Below, one piece after another: positions 16,437 through 23,777 of a stretch of 64,000 bases of DNA. This DNA comes from JAATFS01 sp037145635 (lineage in GTDB: Bacteria > Pseudomonadota > Gammaproteobacteria > Xanthomonadales > Xanthomonadaceae). Made by a program: the position numbers and the translations under genes. The notes beneath the pieces were generated by a model. That model saw nothing but the letters and a program-made list of their open reading frames with translations, had not been told where the DNA came from and ran no database searches. Numbering within the stretch: the first letter of the stretch is position 1; each line of letters opens with the position of its first letter. The stretch lies in NCBI GenBank assembly GCA_037145635.1, contig JBBCXB010000003.1, positions 464,581-528,580 on the forward strand, given 5' to 3'.

Positions 16437-17540
16437 ATGGCCTTCTGCCTTCCCTCCCGTGCCGACCACGTCGGCAGCTTCCTGCGCCCGGCCTACCTGC
16501 TGCAGGCGCGCGAGCGCTTCCAGCACGGCCTGATCGACGCGCTGGCGCTGCGTGAGGTCGAGGACCGCGCGATCGCCGAGGTGGTGCAGCTGCAGGAGTC
16601 GGTGGGGCTGCAGGCCATCACCGACGGCGAGTTCCGCCGCACCTACTTCCACGTCGATTTCCTGCGCCAGCTCGGCGGCGTCCACAGCGACGAGCCCAGG
16701 ACCGTGGTCCGCGACGACGGCAGCGAGGAGCTGGCGCCGCCGGTGATGCGCGTGATCGGCCCGGTGCGGCACGCCGCCGACATCCAGCGCGCCGATTTCG
16801 AGTACCTGCGCGGGCAGACTTCGCGCACCCCGAAGGTGACCATCCCGTCGCCGACGATGCTGCACTTCCGCGGCGGCCGCGCCGGCATCAGCGAGGCGCA
16901 CTACCCGCAGCTGGACCCGGACTTCTACCAGGACGTGGCCGACGCCTACGCCGCCGAGCTGGCCTCGCTGGCCGCCGCCGGCTGCCGCTACGTGCAGATG
17001 GACGACACCAACCTGGCCTACCTGTGCGACCCGCAGATGCGCGAGGCCGCACGCGCGCGCGGCGACGATCCCGACGAGCTGCCGCACCGCTACGCCGGGT
17101 TCATCAACCGCGTCACCGCGCAGAAGCCGGCCGGCATGACCCTGGCCATCCACTTGTGCCGGGGCAACTTCAAGAGCACCTGGGCCGCGCAGGGCGACTA
17201 CGAGCCGGTGGCCGAGGCGTTGCTGGCGGAGATGGACGTGGACGCCTATTTCCTGGAATACGACGATGCCCGCAGCGGCGGCTTCGCACCGCTGCGCTTC
17301 CTGCCCAAGGACAAGGTGGTGGTGCTGGGCCTGGTCAGCACCAAGCTCGGCACGCTCGAATCCAAGGACGAGCTCAAGCGCCGCATCGACGAGGCCGCGC
17401 GCTACGCCCCGCTGGAACAGCTGGCGCTGTCGCCGCAGTGCGGGTTCTCCAGCACCGTGCATGGCAACGACATCGCGGTGGAAGCGCAGCGCCGCAAGCT
17501 CGAGCTGGTGGTGGAGACCGCCGCGGAGGTCTGGGGGTGA
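16437..17540 (+). CDS. Cobalamin-independent methionine synthase-like (MetE C-domain family) methyltransferase
   Basis: A 367-residue single-domain relative of the C-terminal half of MetE, like YxjG/YxjH. It opens with SRADHVGSFLRPAYLLQAR, the family start motif. The zinc ligands are in LAIHLCRGNF (His and Cys) and LSPQCGFSS (Cys); the Glu/Asp of YFLEYDDAR probably sits nearby. These proteins transfer methyl groups to homocysteine or related thiols; without the N-terminal MetE half the methyl donor is uncertain. A GGAG ribosome-binding site lies 6 bases before the ATG at 16437. Immediately downstream begins the hairpin-array element. Confidence 0.85.
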   Translation: MAFCLPSRADHVGSFLRPAYLLQARERFQHGLIDALALREVEDRAIAEVVQLQESVGLQAITDGEFRRTYFHVDFLRQLGGVHSDEPRTVVRDDGSEELAPPVMRVIGPVRHAADIQRADFEYLRGQTSRTPKVTIPSPTMLHFRGGRAGISEAHYPQLDPDFYQDVADAYAAELASLAAAGCRYVQMDDTNLAYLCDPQMREAARARGDDPDELPHRYAGFINRVTAQKPAGMTLAIHLCRGNFKSTWAAQGDYEPVAEALLAEMDVDAYFLEYDDARSGGFAPLRFLPKDKVVVLGLVSTKLGTLESKDELKRRIDEAARYAPLEQLALSPQCGFSSTVHGNDIAVEAQRRKLELVVETAAEVWG

Positions 17541-17569
17541 GATAGGGCCTCGGGGAGGGGCGTGCCTTG

Positions 17570-18037
17570 CCCCCATCCGCCCTTCGGGCACCTTCCCCCG
17601 CAGGCGGGGGAAGGGCGCTGCGTGGCCGAGCGGCACTGGATGCTCTGCGCGGAACCGTCCCCCTGTCTACCGCAGGCGGGAAACGCCCTCCTCCTGTAAA
17701 TGGAGAAACTTCACTCCTCCCGTAAATTGAGAAACTTCACTCCCCCGCAGACGGGAAGAGACGGCAGGTGAGAAGCTCCGCTCTTCCGGCCTTCCGCGAG
17801 CGGGGGAGAGTCTCTGGCTACCGCAAGCGGGAAGAGTCCCTTCTAGCGTAAGCGGCAAAGCTCCGCTTCACCGTAAGTGGGAAAATTCCTTCCTCTCGCA
17901 GGTGAGAAGGCTCCCTTCTCCCGCAAGCGGGAAAGCTGCCCTTTACCGTACGTGGGGAAAACTCCTTCCCTCTCGCAGGCGAGAAGACTCCCTTCTCCCG
18001 CGCGCGGGAGAAGGTGGCGCGCAGCGCCGGATGAGGG
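17570..18037. repeat. 468-bp palindromic intergenic element with a multiplied hairpin core
   Basis: The whole gap between the MetE-like gene and acuI is one structured element. Its ends are inverted (CCCCCATCCG at 17570-17579, CGGATGAGGG at 18028-18037). The first and last internal hairpins are both 24 bases with 11-bp perfect stems: CCTTCCCCCGC/GCGGGGGAAGG at 17591-17614 and CCTTCTCCCGC/GCGGGAGAAGG at 17991-18014. Between them lie about a dozen imperfect units of roughly 25-38 bases, each a short hairpin (for example CTCC-TGTAAAT-GGAG, CCCG-CAGA-CGGG, CCGC-AA-GCGG, TCTCGC-AG-GCGAGA) followed by a purine-rich then CTCC/CTTC linker. Stem bases differ between units but keep pairing. No gene is seen. 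Confidence 0.8.
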
Positions 18038-18063
18038 CATCACAAGCGCAACCCCACCCCGCC

Positions 18064-19050
18064 TCACGCATTGACGTCCACCACGGTGCGGCCCCGCACC
18101 TGGCCCTGCAGCATCCGCGGCGCGAGCGTCAGCACGTCGGCCAGCGGCACCTCGGTGGTCATGCGCTCGAGCAGCGCCGGGTCGAGGTCGCGCGCCAGGC
18201 GTTGCCAGGCCTGCTCGCGCACGGCCTGCGGCGCGTTGACCGAGTCGATCCCGGCCAGGGTGACGTTGCGCAGGATGAACGGCAGCACCGAACCGGGCAG
18301 GTCGCTGCCCTGGGCCAGCCCGCAGGCGGCCACCGTGCCGCGGTAGGCGGTCTGCGCCAGCACGTTGACCAGGGTGTGGCTGCCGACGCTGTCCACCGCG
18401 CCGGCCCAGCGCGGCTTGCCGACCGGCTTGCCGGGGGCGGACAGGCTGTGGCGGTCGATCACCTCGGCCGCGCCCAGCGCGCTCAGTTGCGCGGCGTCCT
18501 CCGGCCGCCCGGTGGAGGCGACCACGCGGTAGCCCAGCCGCGCCAGCAGCGCGATCGCCACCGAGCCCACGCCGCCGTTGGCGCCGGTGACCAGCACCTC
18601 GCCATGCTCCGGGCGCACGCCGCCGTGCTCCAGCGCCAGCACGCACAGCATCGCGGTGTAGCCGGCGGTGCCGATGGCCATCGCCTGGCGCGCGTCGAAC
18701 GCGGGCGGGCGCCGCACCAGCCATTCGCCGCGCACGCGCGCCCGCTGCGCGTAGCCGCCATGGTGGGTCTGGCTCAGCGCCCAGCCGTTGACTAGCACCG
18801 CATCGCCCGGCGCGAAGTCCGGATGCGAGGACTGCTCGACGGTGCCGGCCAGGTCGATGCCGGCCACCAGCGGGAACACCTGCACGATCGGGGCCGCGCC
18901 GGTCACCGCCAGCGCGTCCTTGTAGTTGAGCGTGGAGTAGTCCACGCGCACCTCGACATCGCCGGGCATCAGCTCGGACGCCTGCATGCGCACGACTGCC
19001 GCGTGGACTGCGTCGCCGCGCTTGCTCACCTGCAGGGCCTGGAAGCTCAT
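18064..19050 (-). CDS. acuI: Acrylyl-CoA reductase (NADPH) AcuI/YhdH family
   Basis: A 328-residue medium-chain dehydrogenase/reductase without the structural zinc lobe. The NADPH fold shows VLVTGANGGVGSVAIALLARLGY, and the N-terminal half carries VDYSTLNYKDALAVTG, a signature of the YhdH/AcuI group. These enzymes reduce acryloyl-CoA to propionyl-CoA, detoxifying this reactive thioester. The ATG at 19050 is 98 bases from the divergent HxlR-type regulator, which probably controls it. The 3' end runs into the hairpin-array element, which may serve as its terminator. Confidence 0.88.
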   Translation of the reverse strand: MSFQALQVSKRGDAVHAAVVRMQASELMPGDVEVRVDYSTLNYKDALAVTGAAPIVQVFPLVAGIDLAGTVEQSSHPDFAPGDAVLVNGWALSQTHHGGYAQRARVRGEWLVRRPPAFDARQAMAIGTAGYTAMLCVLALEHGGVRPEHGEVLVTGANGGVGSVAIALLARLGYRVVASTGRPEDAAQLSALGAAEVIDRHSLSAPGKPVGKPRWAGAVDSVGSHTLVNVLAQTAYRGTVAACGLAQGSDLPGSVLPFILRNVTLAGIDSVNAPQAVREQAWQRLARDLDPALLERMTTEVPLADVLTLAPRMLQGQVRGRTVVDVNA

Positions 19051-19112
19051 CGGACATCTCCGTGGGAAAGAGCGTCCGATTGTGCGCGCGCCGCCGCCGC
19101 GGGTGAAGAACG

Positions 19113-19124
19113 TACACTCGTGTA
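19113..19124. promoter_or_regulatory. Candidate operator (TACAC-TC-GTGTA) for the HxlR-type regulator
   Basis: A short inverted repeat with arms TACAC and GTGTA and a two-base centre lies almost midway between the divergent acuI and hxlR-type starts, in a local AT-richer patch. HxlR dimers bind such dyads and usually autoregulate plus control the adjacent oxidoreductase. Binding is inferred from position only. Confidence 0.4.
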
Positions 19125-19148
19125 ACTGCTCTCGGCGAGGACCGACCG

Positions 19149-19514
19149 GTGAAGACCCAGCGAGGCGACCTGCGCAGCGGCTGCGCGGTGGAAGTGACCC
19201 TGGCGGTGATCGGCGGCGTGTGGAAGCCGCTGATCCTGTTCCACCTGCTGCGGGGCGAGCTGCGCTTCATGCAGCTGCAGCGGCGGGTCGCCCATGCCTC
19301 GGCGCGGATGCTGACCCTGCAGCTGCGCGAACTGGAGCGCGACGGCGTGATCGTGCGGACGGTGCATGCGCAGGTGCCGCCGAGGGTCGAGTACGCGCTC
19401 ACCCCGTTCGGGCGCACGCTGGAGCCGGTATTGCTGTTGCTGCGCGCCTGGGGCGAGCAGCATCGCGCCCGGGTGGCGCCGGCGGCGGCGCCGCTGCAGG
19501 ATCGCTGCGCATGA
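19149..19514 (+). CDS. HxlR/MarR-type winged-helix transcriptional regulator
   Basis: A 121-residue regulator of the HxlR family. It contains the defining stretch CAVEVTLAVIGGVWKPLILF (Cys followed by the helix with GGxWKxLIL), then LRFMQLQRRV and SARMLTLQLRELERDGVIVR (recognition helix and wing), with YALTPFGRTLEPVL at the dimer helix. The N-terminal Cys is the residue used for redox or electrophile sensing in several HxlR proteins. The start is GTG at 19149 with GAGG upstream. Divergent from acuI, it is a natural candidate for sensing an electrophile such as acrylyl compounds; that ligand is inference. Confidence 0.85.
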   Translation: MKTQRGDLRSGCAVEVTLAVIGGVWKPLILFHLLRGELRFMQLQRRVAHASARMLTLQLRELERDGVIVRTVHAQVPPRVEYALTPFGRTLEPVLLLLRAWGEQHRARVAPAAAPLQDRCA

Positions 19515-19588
19515 GCGCGCCCTCTGCTGCAGCGGCGTAGCGCGCCGCGCACGCGATCCCGTCCCGATTCCCCACGCAGGAGCCCTTC

Positions 19589-20566
19589 ATGGCCAAACGC
19601 ATCCAGTTCGCCGCCCCCGGCGGCCCCGAGGTCCTCGAGTACGTCGACTACACCCCGGCCGAGCCCGGACCGGGCGAGGTGCGCGTGCGCAACCGCGCGA
19701 TCGGCCTGAACTTCATCGAGATCTACGTGCGCAGCGGGCTGTATCCGGTGCCGCAGCTGCCGTCGGGCCTCGGCACCGAGGGCGCCGGCGAGGTCGAGTC
19801 GGTCGGGCCCGGGGTGGCGCACCTGAAGCCCGGCGACCGCGTCGCCTATGCCACCGGGCCGCTCGGCGCCTATGCGGACCTGCACGTGCTGCCGGCCGAC
19901 CGCGTGGTGACGCTGCCGGACGCCATCGGTTTCGAGCAGGCCGCGGCGATCCTGCTCAAGGGCCTGACCGCGCAGTACCTGCTGCGCCAGACCTACCGCG
20001 TGCAGGCCGGCGAGACCGTGCTGTTCCACGCCGCCGCCGGCGGCGTGGGTTCGCTGGCCTGCCAGTGGGCGCGGGCGCTCGATGTCCGCCTGATCGGCAC
20101 CGTGGGCTCGGCGGCCAAGGCCGAGCGTGCGCGGGCGCTCGGCGCCTGGGAGGTCATCGACTACAGCCGCGAGGACGTGGCGCGGCGGGCGCTCGCGCTC
20201 ACCGACGGCCGCAAGTGCCCGGTGGTCTACGACTCGGTGGGCAAGGACACCTGGGAGACCTCGCTGGACTGCGTGGCCCCGCGCGGGCTGCTGGTCAGCT
20301 TCGGCAATGCCTCCGGTCCGGTCACCGGGGTGAACCTGGGGGTGCTCTCTCAGAAGGGCTCGCTGTACGTGACGCGGCCGACGCTGGCGAGCTATGCCGA
20401 TACCGCGCAGCACCTGCAGGCGATGGCCGACGAGCTGTTCGGCATGGTCGCCGCCGGCCACCTGCAGGTCGAGATCGGCCAGCGCTACGCGCTCGCCGAG
20501 GCCGGCCGCGCGCAGCAGGCCCTGGCCGCGCGCCAGACCACCGGCTCCACCGTCTTGGTGCCGTGA
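19589..20566 (+). CDS. qor: NADPH:quinone oxidoreductase (Qor family)
   Basis: A 325-residue medium-chain reductase of the zeta-crystallin/Qor group, begun by MAKRIQFAAPGGPEVLEYVD. Typical motifs are GLNFIEIYVRSGLYP, GTEGAGEVESVG and the NADPH-binding HAAAGGVGSLACQWARAL. It would reduce quinones with NADPH and limit semiquinone formation. It follows the HxlR-type gene by 74 bases on the same strand with an AGGAG ribosome-binding site, so all three neighbours (acuI, regulator, qor) may form an electrophile/quinone-response group. Confidence 0.92.
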   Translation: MAKRIQFAAPGGPEVLEYVDYTPAEPGPGEVRVRNRAIGLNFIEIYVRSGLYPVPQLPSGLGTEGAGEVESVGPGVAHLKPGDRVAYATGPLGAYADLHVLPADRVVTLPDAIGFEQAAAILLKGLTAQYLLRQTYRVQAGETVLFHAAAGGVGSLACQWARALDVRLIGTVGSAAKAERARALGAWEVIDYSREDVARRALALTDGRKCPVVYDSVGKDTWETSLDCVAPRGLLVSFGNASGPVTGVNLGVLSQKGSLYVTRPTLASYADTAQHLQAMADELFGMVAAGHLQVEIGQRYALAEAGRAQQALAARQTTGSTVLVP

Positions 20567-20756
20567 CGGCCGCGCGCTAGGGCGGCCGCGCCCGCGCGGC
20601 CAGGCCTGCCGGCCGGGCACGCCCGGCGGCCGCGGAGCGGGGGCCTGCGCGCGGGTCGCGGCGGAGCGGCCGGGCAGGGCTCGCGCGGCGGCCGCCCGCT
20701 GCGCCGCCGGATCGGCGAGAATCGGCGTCCCCACACCGTTTCTGGAAGGACCCCCG

Positions 20757-21659
20757 ATGGCCGGCGCCAGCCTGTTCACCCTGCTCGACGATATTGCTTC
20801 GCTGCTCGACGACGTGTCGGTGATGACCAAGGTCGCCGCCAAGAAGACCGCCGGCGTGCTCGGCGACGACCTGGCGCTGAACGCGCAGCAGGTCACCGGC
20901 GTGCGTGCCGACCGCGAACTGCCGGTGGTCTGGGCGGTGGCCAAGGGCTCGCTGGTCAACAAGGCCATCCTGGTGCCGGCGGCGCTGCTGATCAGCGCCT
21001 TCCTGCCGGGCTGGGTGATCACCGGGCTGATGATGCTCGGCGGCGCGTTCCTGTGCTTCGAGGGCGTGGAGAAGCTGGCGCACAAGTTCCTGCACGCGTC
21101 CGACGAGGACGCGGCCCAGCGCGAGCAGCGCACCCAGGCCCTGGCCGACCCCGGCACCGACGTGGTGGCGATGGAGAAGGACAAGATCAAGGGCGCGATC
21201 CGCACCGACCTGATCCTGTCGGCGGAGATCATCGTGCTGTCGCTCGGCGTGGTCGCGGCGCAGCCGATGCTGCAGCAGGTGCTGGTGCTGGTGTCGATCG
21301 CGCTGGCGATGACGGTCGGCGTCTATGGCCTGGTCGGCGGCATCGTCAAGCTCGACGACTTCGGGCTGTGGCTGACCGGCAAGGGCGCGGCCGCGGCGGC
21401 GGTCGGCCGCGGCATCCTGGCCGCGGCGCCGTGGCTGATGAAGACGCTGTCGGTGGTCGGCACGGTGGCGATGTTCCTGGTCGGCGGCGGCATCCTGGTG
21501 CACAACATCCCGGCGCTGCACCACCTGATCGTCGGCCTCACGCCGCAGGGCTGGGTGGGCAGCGTGGTGGTCAACCTGGCCAACGCGGTGGTCGGCGTGG
21601 TCGCCGGCGCGATCGTGCTGGCCGGCGTCACCGGGGTGCAGAAGCTGCGCGGCAAGTGA
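20757..21659 (+). CDS. DUF808 family inner-membrane protein (YedI-like)
   Basis: A 300-residue protein, MAGASLFTLLDDIASLLDDV, with the DUF808 opening (TLLDDIA, KKTAGVLGDDLALNAQQVTG) and about six to seven hydrophobic helices from residue 75 to the end. Homologues such as YedI are inner-membrane proteins of unknown function. The ATG at 20757 has a GGAAGGA ribosome-binding site 7 bases upstream; the open frame extends further 5' but that part is GC-driven and lacks family likeness. It stands alone on the plus strand. Confidence 0.88.
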   Translation: MAGASLFTLLDDIASLLDDVSVMTKVAAKKTAGVLGDDLALNAQQVTGVRADRELPVVWAVAKGSLVNKAILVPAALLISAFLPGWVITGLMMLGGAFLCFEGVEKLAHKFLHASDEDAAQREQRTQALADPGTDVVAMEKDKIKGAIRTDLILSAEIIVLSLGVVAAQPMLQQVLVLVSIALAMTVGVYGLVGGIVKLDDFGLWLTGKGAAAAAVGRGILAAAPWLMKTLSVVGTVAMFLVGGGILVHNIPALHHLIVGLTPQGWVGSVVVNLANAVVGVVAGAIVLAGVTGVQKLRGK

Positions 21660-21974
21660 CGGTGGCCGGCTTCCGGCAGCTGCTGCGGGCCGCGGTGCAC
21701 GCGCCCTGATGAGGATGCAGTCGTCTGCCGCCGCCGATCGGATCCGCTCCGCATCGGCGACGCAGCCCCCTGCCCGCGGGCCTTCCCGGGGCGGGCGTTG
21801 ACGCGTTCCGCTGCCGGCTGGTGAACCCAGGGACAGCGAGCCTTGGATCCTCCAAGGCGGCAGCGAACCCTGAAACTTCCCCTCTGCCCTAAGCCCTGGA
21901 CCGCCTGACCGCCAGTCCCCGGTCGTTGGTCAGGGTCGCGGCGGTCGCGGCGACGCCGCGCACCGCGCCATGGG
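21660..21974. other. Intergenic region, no gene seen
   Basis: Convergent space between the DUF808 gene and the diguanylate cyclase. It contains GC-rich sequence with a weak GCCCG/CGGGC dyad near 21,773-21,797 but no U-tract, no known repeat and no credible small gene. Confidence 0.5.
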
Positions 21975-23588
21975 CTACTCGGCGGTGACGACGCGGTTCT
22001 TGCCGGCGGCCTTGGCCTCGTACATCGCGCGGTCGGCGCGGCGCACCAGCTCGTCCTGGGACTCGCCGGCGCGGCGCATCGCCACGCCGCCGCTGAAGCT
22101 GACGAACACGCGCATGTCCTCGTGCAGGAATGAGCGCTGCGCCAGCGCGCGCTGCAGCCGCGTCACCGCCGCGCTGGCCTCGAAGATGGTGGCGTCCGGC
22201 AGCAGCAGCACGAACTCCTCGCCGCCGAAGCGGGCGATCGCGTCGCTGGTGCGCAGCGTGGTCTTGGCCACCTCCACGGTGTGGCGCAGCGCGGCGTCGC
22301 CGCCGGCGTGGCCGTGGGTCTCGTTGAGGCGGCGGAAGTCGTCCAGGTCCAGCATCGCCACGCACAGCGGCTGGGCGGTGCGCTGGGTGCGCGCGGCCTC
22401 GCGCTCGAACAGCTCGTCGAAGCCGCGCCGGTTGAGCGCGCCGGTGAGCTGGTCCTCGCGCACCAGGCCGGCCACGTCCTTGAGCTCCTGCTCCAGCGCG
22501 ACGATGCGCTGCTCGGCTTCCTCGACCTGGCGGCGCGCGGCGATCAGGTCGTCGCGCGCCTGCAGCGCCTCGGCCTGCACCCCGGCGGTGTCCTGCAGCA
22601 CGTCCTGCAGCAGCCGGTTGAGGTCGGTGATGCTGCGCGCCTGGCCGATCGCCTGCGAGTAGCCCGCCACGCGGTCGTGGTACTGGCCGGTGCTGGCGGC
22701 CATGCCGTCGAGGCGGTCGACGAAGGACACCATCATCTCGCGCATCGCGGTCTTGGAATCGGCGATGCCCTGCTTCAGCAGCCCCTGCTTGTAGATCACC
22801 TCGCGCAGGGTGCCGCGCGCCTGCTCGATCGCGCCGGTGTCCAGCGGCCCGGCGATCAGCTGGCGCACCACCGAGATCTGGCCCTGCAGCCAGCTGCGGT
22901 CGTCGAGCAGTTCGCCGACGTTCTCCAGCAGCAGGTCGAACAGGCCCAGCAGCAGGTTCTGCTGCTCGCTGACGTCGTCGGCGCGCAGCCCGATCTGGTG
23001 GCTGAGCTCGCGCAGCCGCTGCTCCAGCGTGATCAGCTCGTGCCCCGGGCGCCAGTGGCGCAGCGCCGCGGCCAGGGTCTGCGCCTCCTCGGCCAGCTGC
23101 GGCGTGCGCTGCAGCAGGGTGGCCAGCGCGTTGCCCAGCGCGTGGCGCAGCAGGTCGCGCAGCTGCTCGGCCTCGGTGCGGCCATCGGCCAGCGAGTCGC
23201 CGGTGTCGATGGTGCGGATGTACTTGTCGATCAGCTGGCGCAGCGCGCGGCCGTAGCCGAGCCAGTCGCCGGCGGCATAGGCGCTCTGCAGGCGCACGCC
23301 CATGTCGCCGAGCTCGCCGTGCAGGCTGGTCATGCCTTCGGCGAAGGCCAGCAGCAGCGCCTGCGGCTGCTGCGCCTGCGAGAACAGCCGGATCAGGGTC
23401 GCCGCCGACGCGGCCGGGTCGCCGGCCGGGGTGGCCTTGGCCGGCACCAGCTGGCGATGGCGGCCCTCCAGCGCGGGGGCGCCCTCCGGCACCGGCAGCG
23501 ACGCCGGACCGGCCGGGTCGCTGCCCCAGGACAGCAGCCGGCGCAGGCCGCCGCGGGCGGTCTTCGGCGGTTCGCGATGGTCCGGCAT
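21975..23588 (-). CDS. GGDEF-domain diguanylate cyclase with long helical N-terminal sensor
   Basis: A 537-residue protein. Residues ~60-380 form a largely helical region without a recognised sensor domain and without membrane segments, ending in a coiled coil (ARRQVEEAEQRIVALEQELKDV). The C-terminal GGDEF domain starts at DQLTGALNRRGFDELF and has an intact active site ARFGGEEFVLLLPD. The RTSD five residues before it is an inhibitory I-site, so product feedback is likely. It should make cyclic di-GMP in the cytoplasm, dimerising through the coiled coil. The N-terminal ~50 residues are Pro/Gly-rich and disordered-looking. It is divergent from the DUF1302 gene. Confidence 0.88.
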   Translation of the reverse strand: MPDHREPPKTARGGLRRLLSWGSDPAGPASLPVPEGAPALEGRHRQLVPAKATPAGDPAASAATLIRLFSQAQQPQALLLAFAEGMTSLHGELGDMGVRLQSAYAAGDWLGYGRALRQLIDKYIRTIDTGDSLADGRTEAEQLRDLLRHALGNALATLLQRTPQLAEEAQTLAAALRHWRPGHELITLEQRLRELSHQIGLRADDVSEQQNLLLGLFDLLLENVGELLDDRSWLQGQISVVRQLIAGPLDTGAIEQARGTLREVIYKQGLLKQGIADSKTAMREMMVSFVDRLDGMAASTGQYHDRVAGYSQAIGQARSITDLNRLLQDVLQDTAGVQAEALQARDDLIAARRQVEEAEQRIVALEQELKDVAGLVREDQLTGALNRRGFDELFEREAARTQRTAQPLCVAMLDLDDFRRLNETHGHAGGDAALRHTVEVAKTTLRTSDAIARFGGEEFVLLLPDATIFEASAAVTRLQRALAQRSFLHEDMRVFVSFSGGVAMRRAGESQDELVRRADRAMYEAKAAGKNRVVTAE

Positions 23589-23777
23589 GTTCGAGGGCGC
23601 TCGCTGAAGGGAAGGGGGGACTTTCCCCTCGCGGGGTTCGACGCCAGGTTATCGGCGCCGCCGGGCGCGGCTTGAGCGCCGGCGGCGGCCGACCGCGTGG
23701 TAACCGTTGCAACCAAGAATGCGGTGCGCCGGGCGCGATGCTATAACGCCCACCCCGAGAGTGCCTGGTCCCGCGCG

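Noticed and set aside
17570..18037. CRISPR array or tRNA/rRNA fragments in the hairpin-rich stretch
   Set aside because: Units are not constant in sequence, the 'spacers' are also similar, and no cloverleaf can be drawn.
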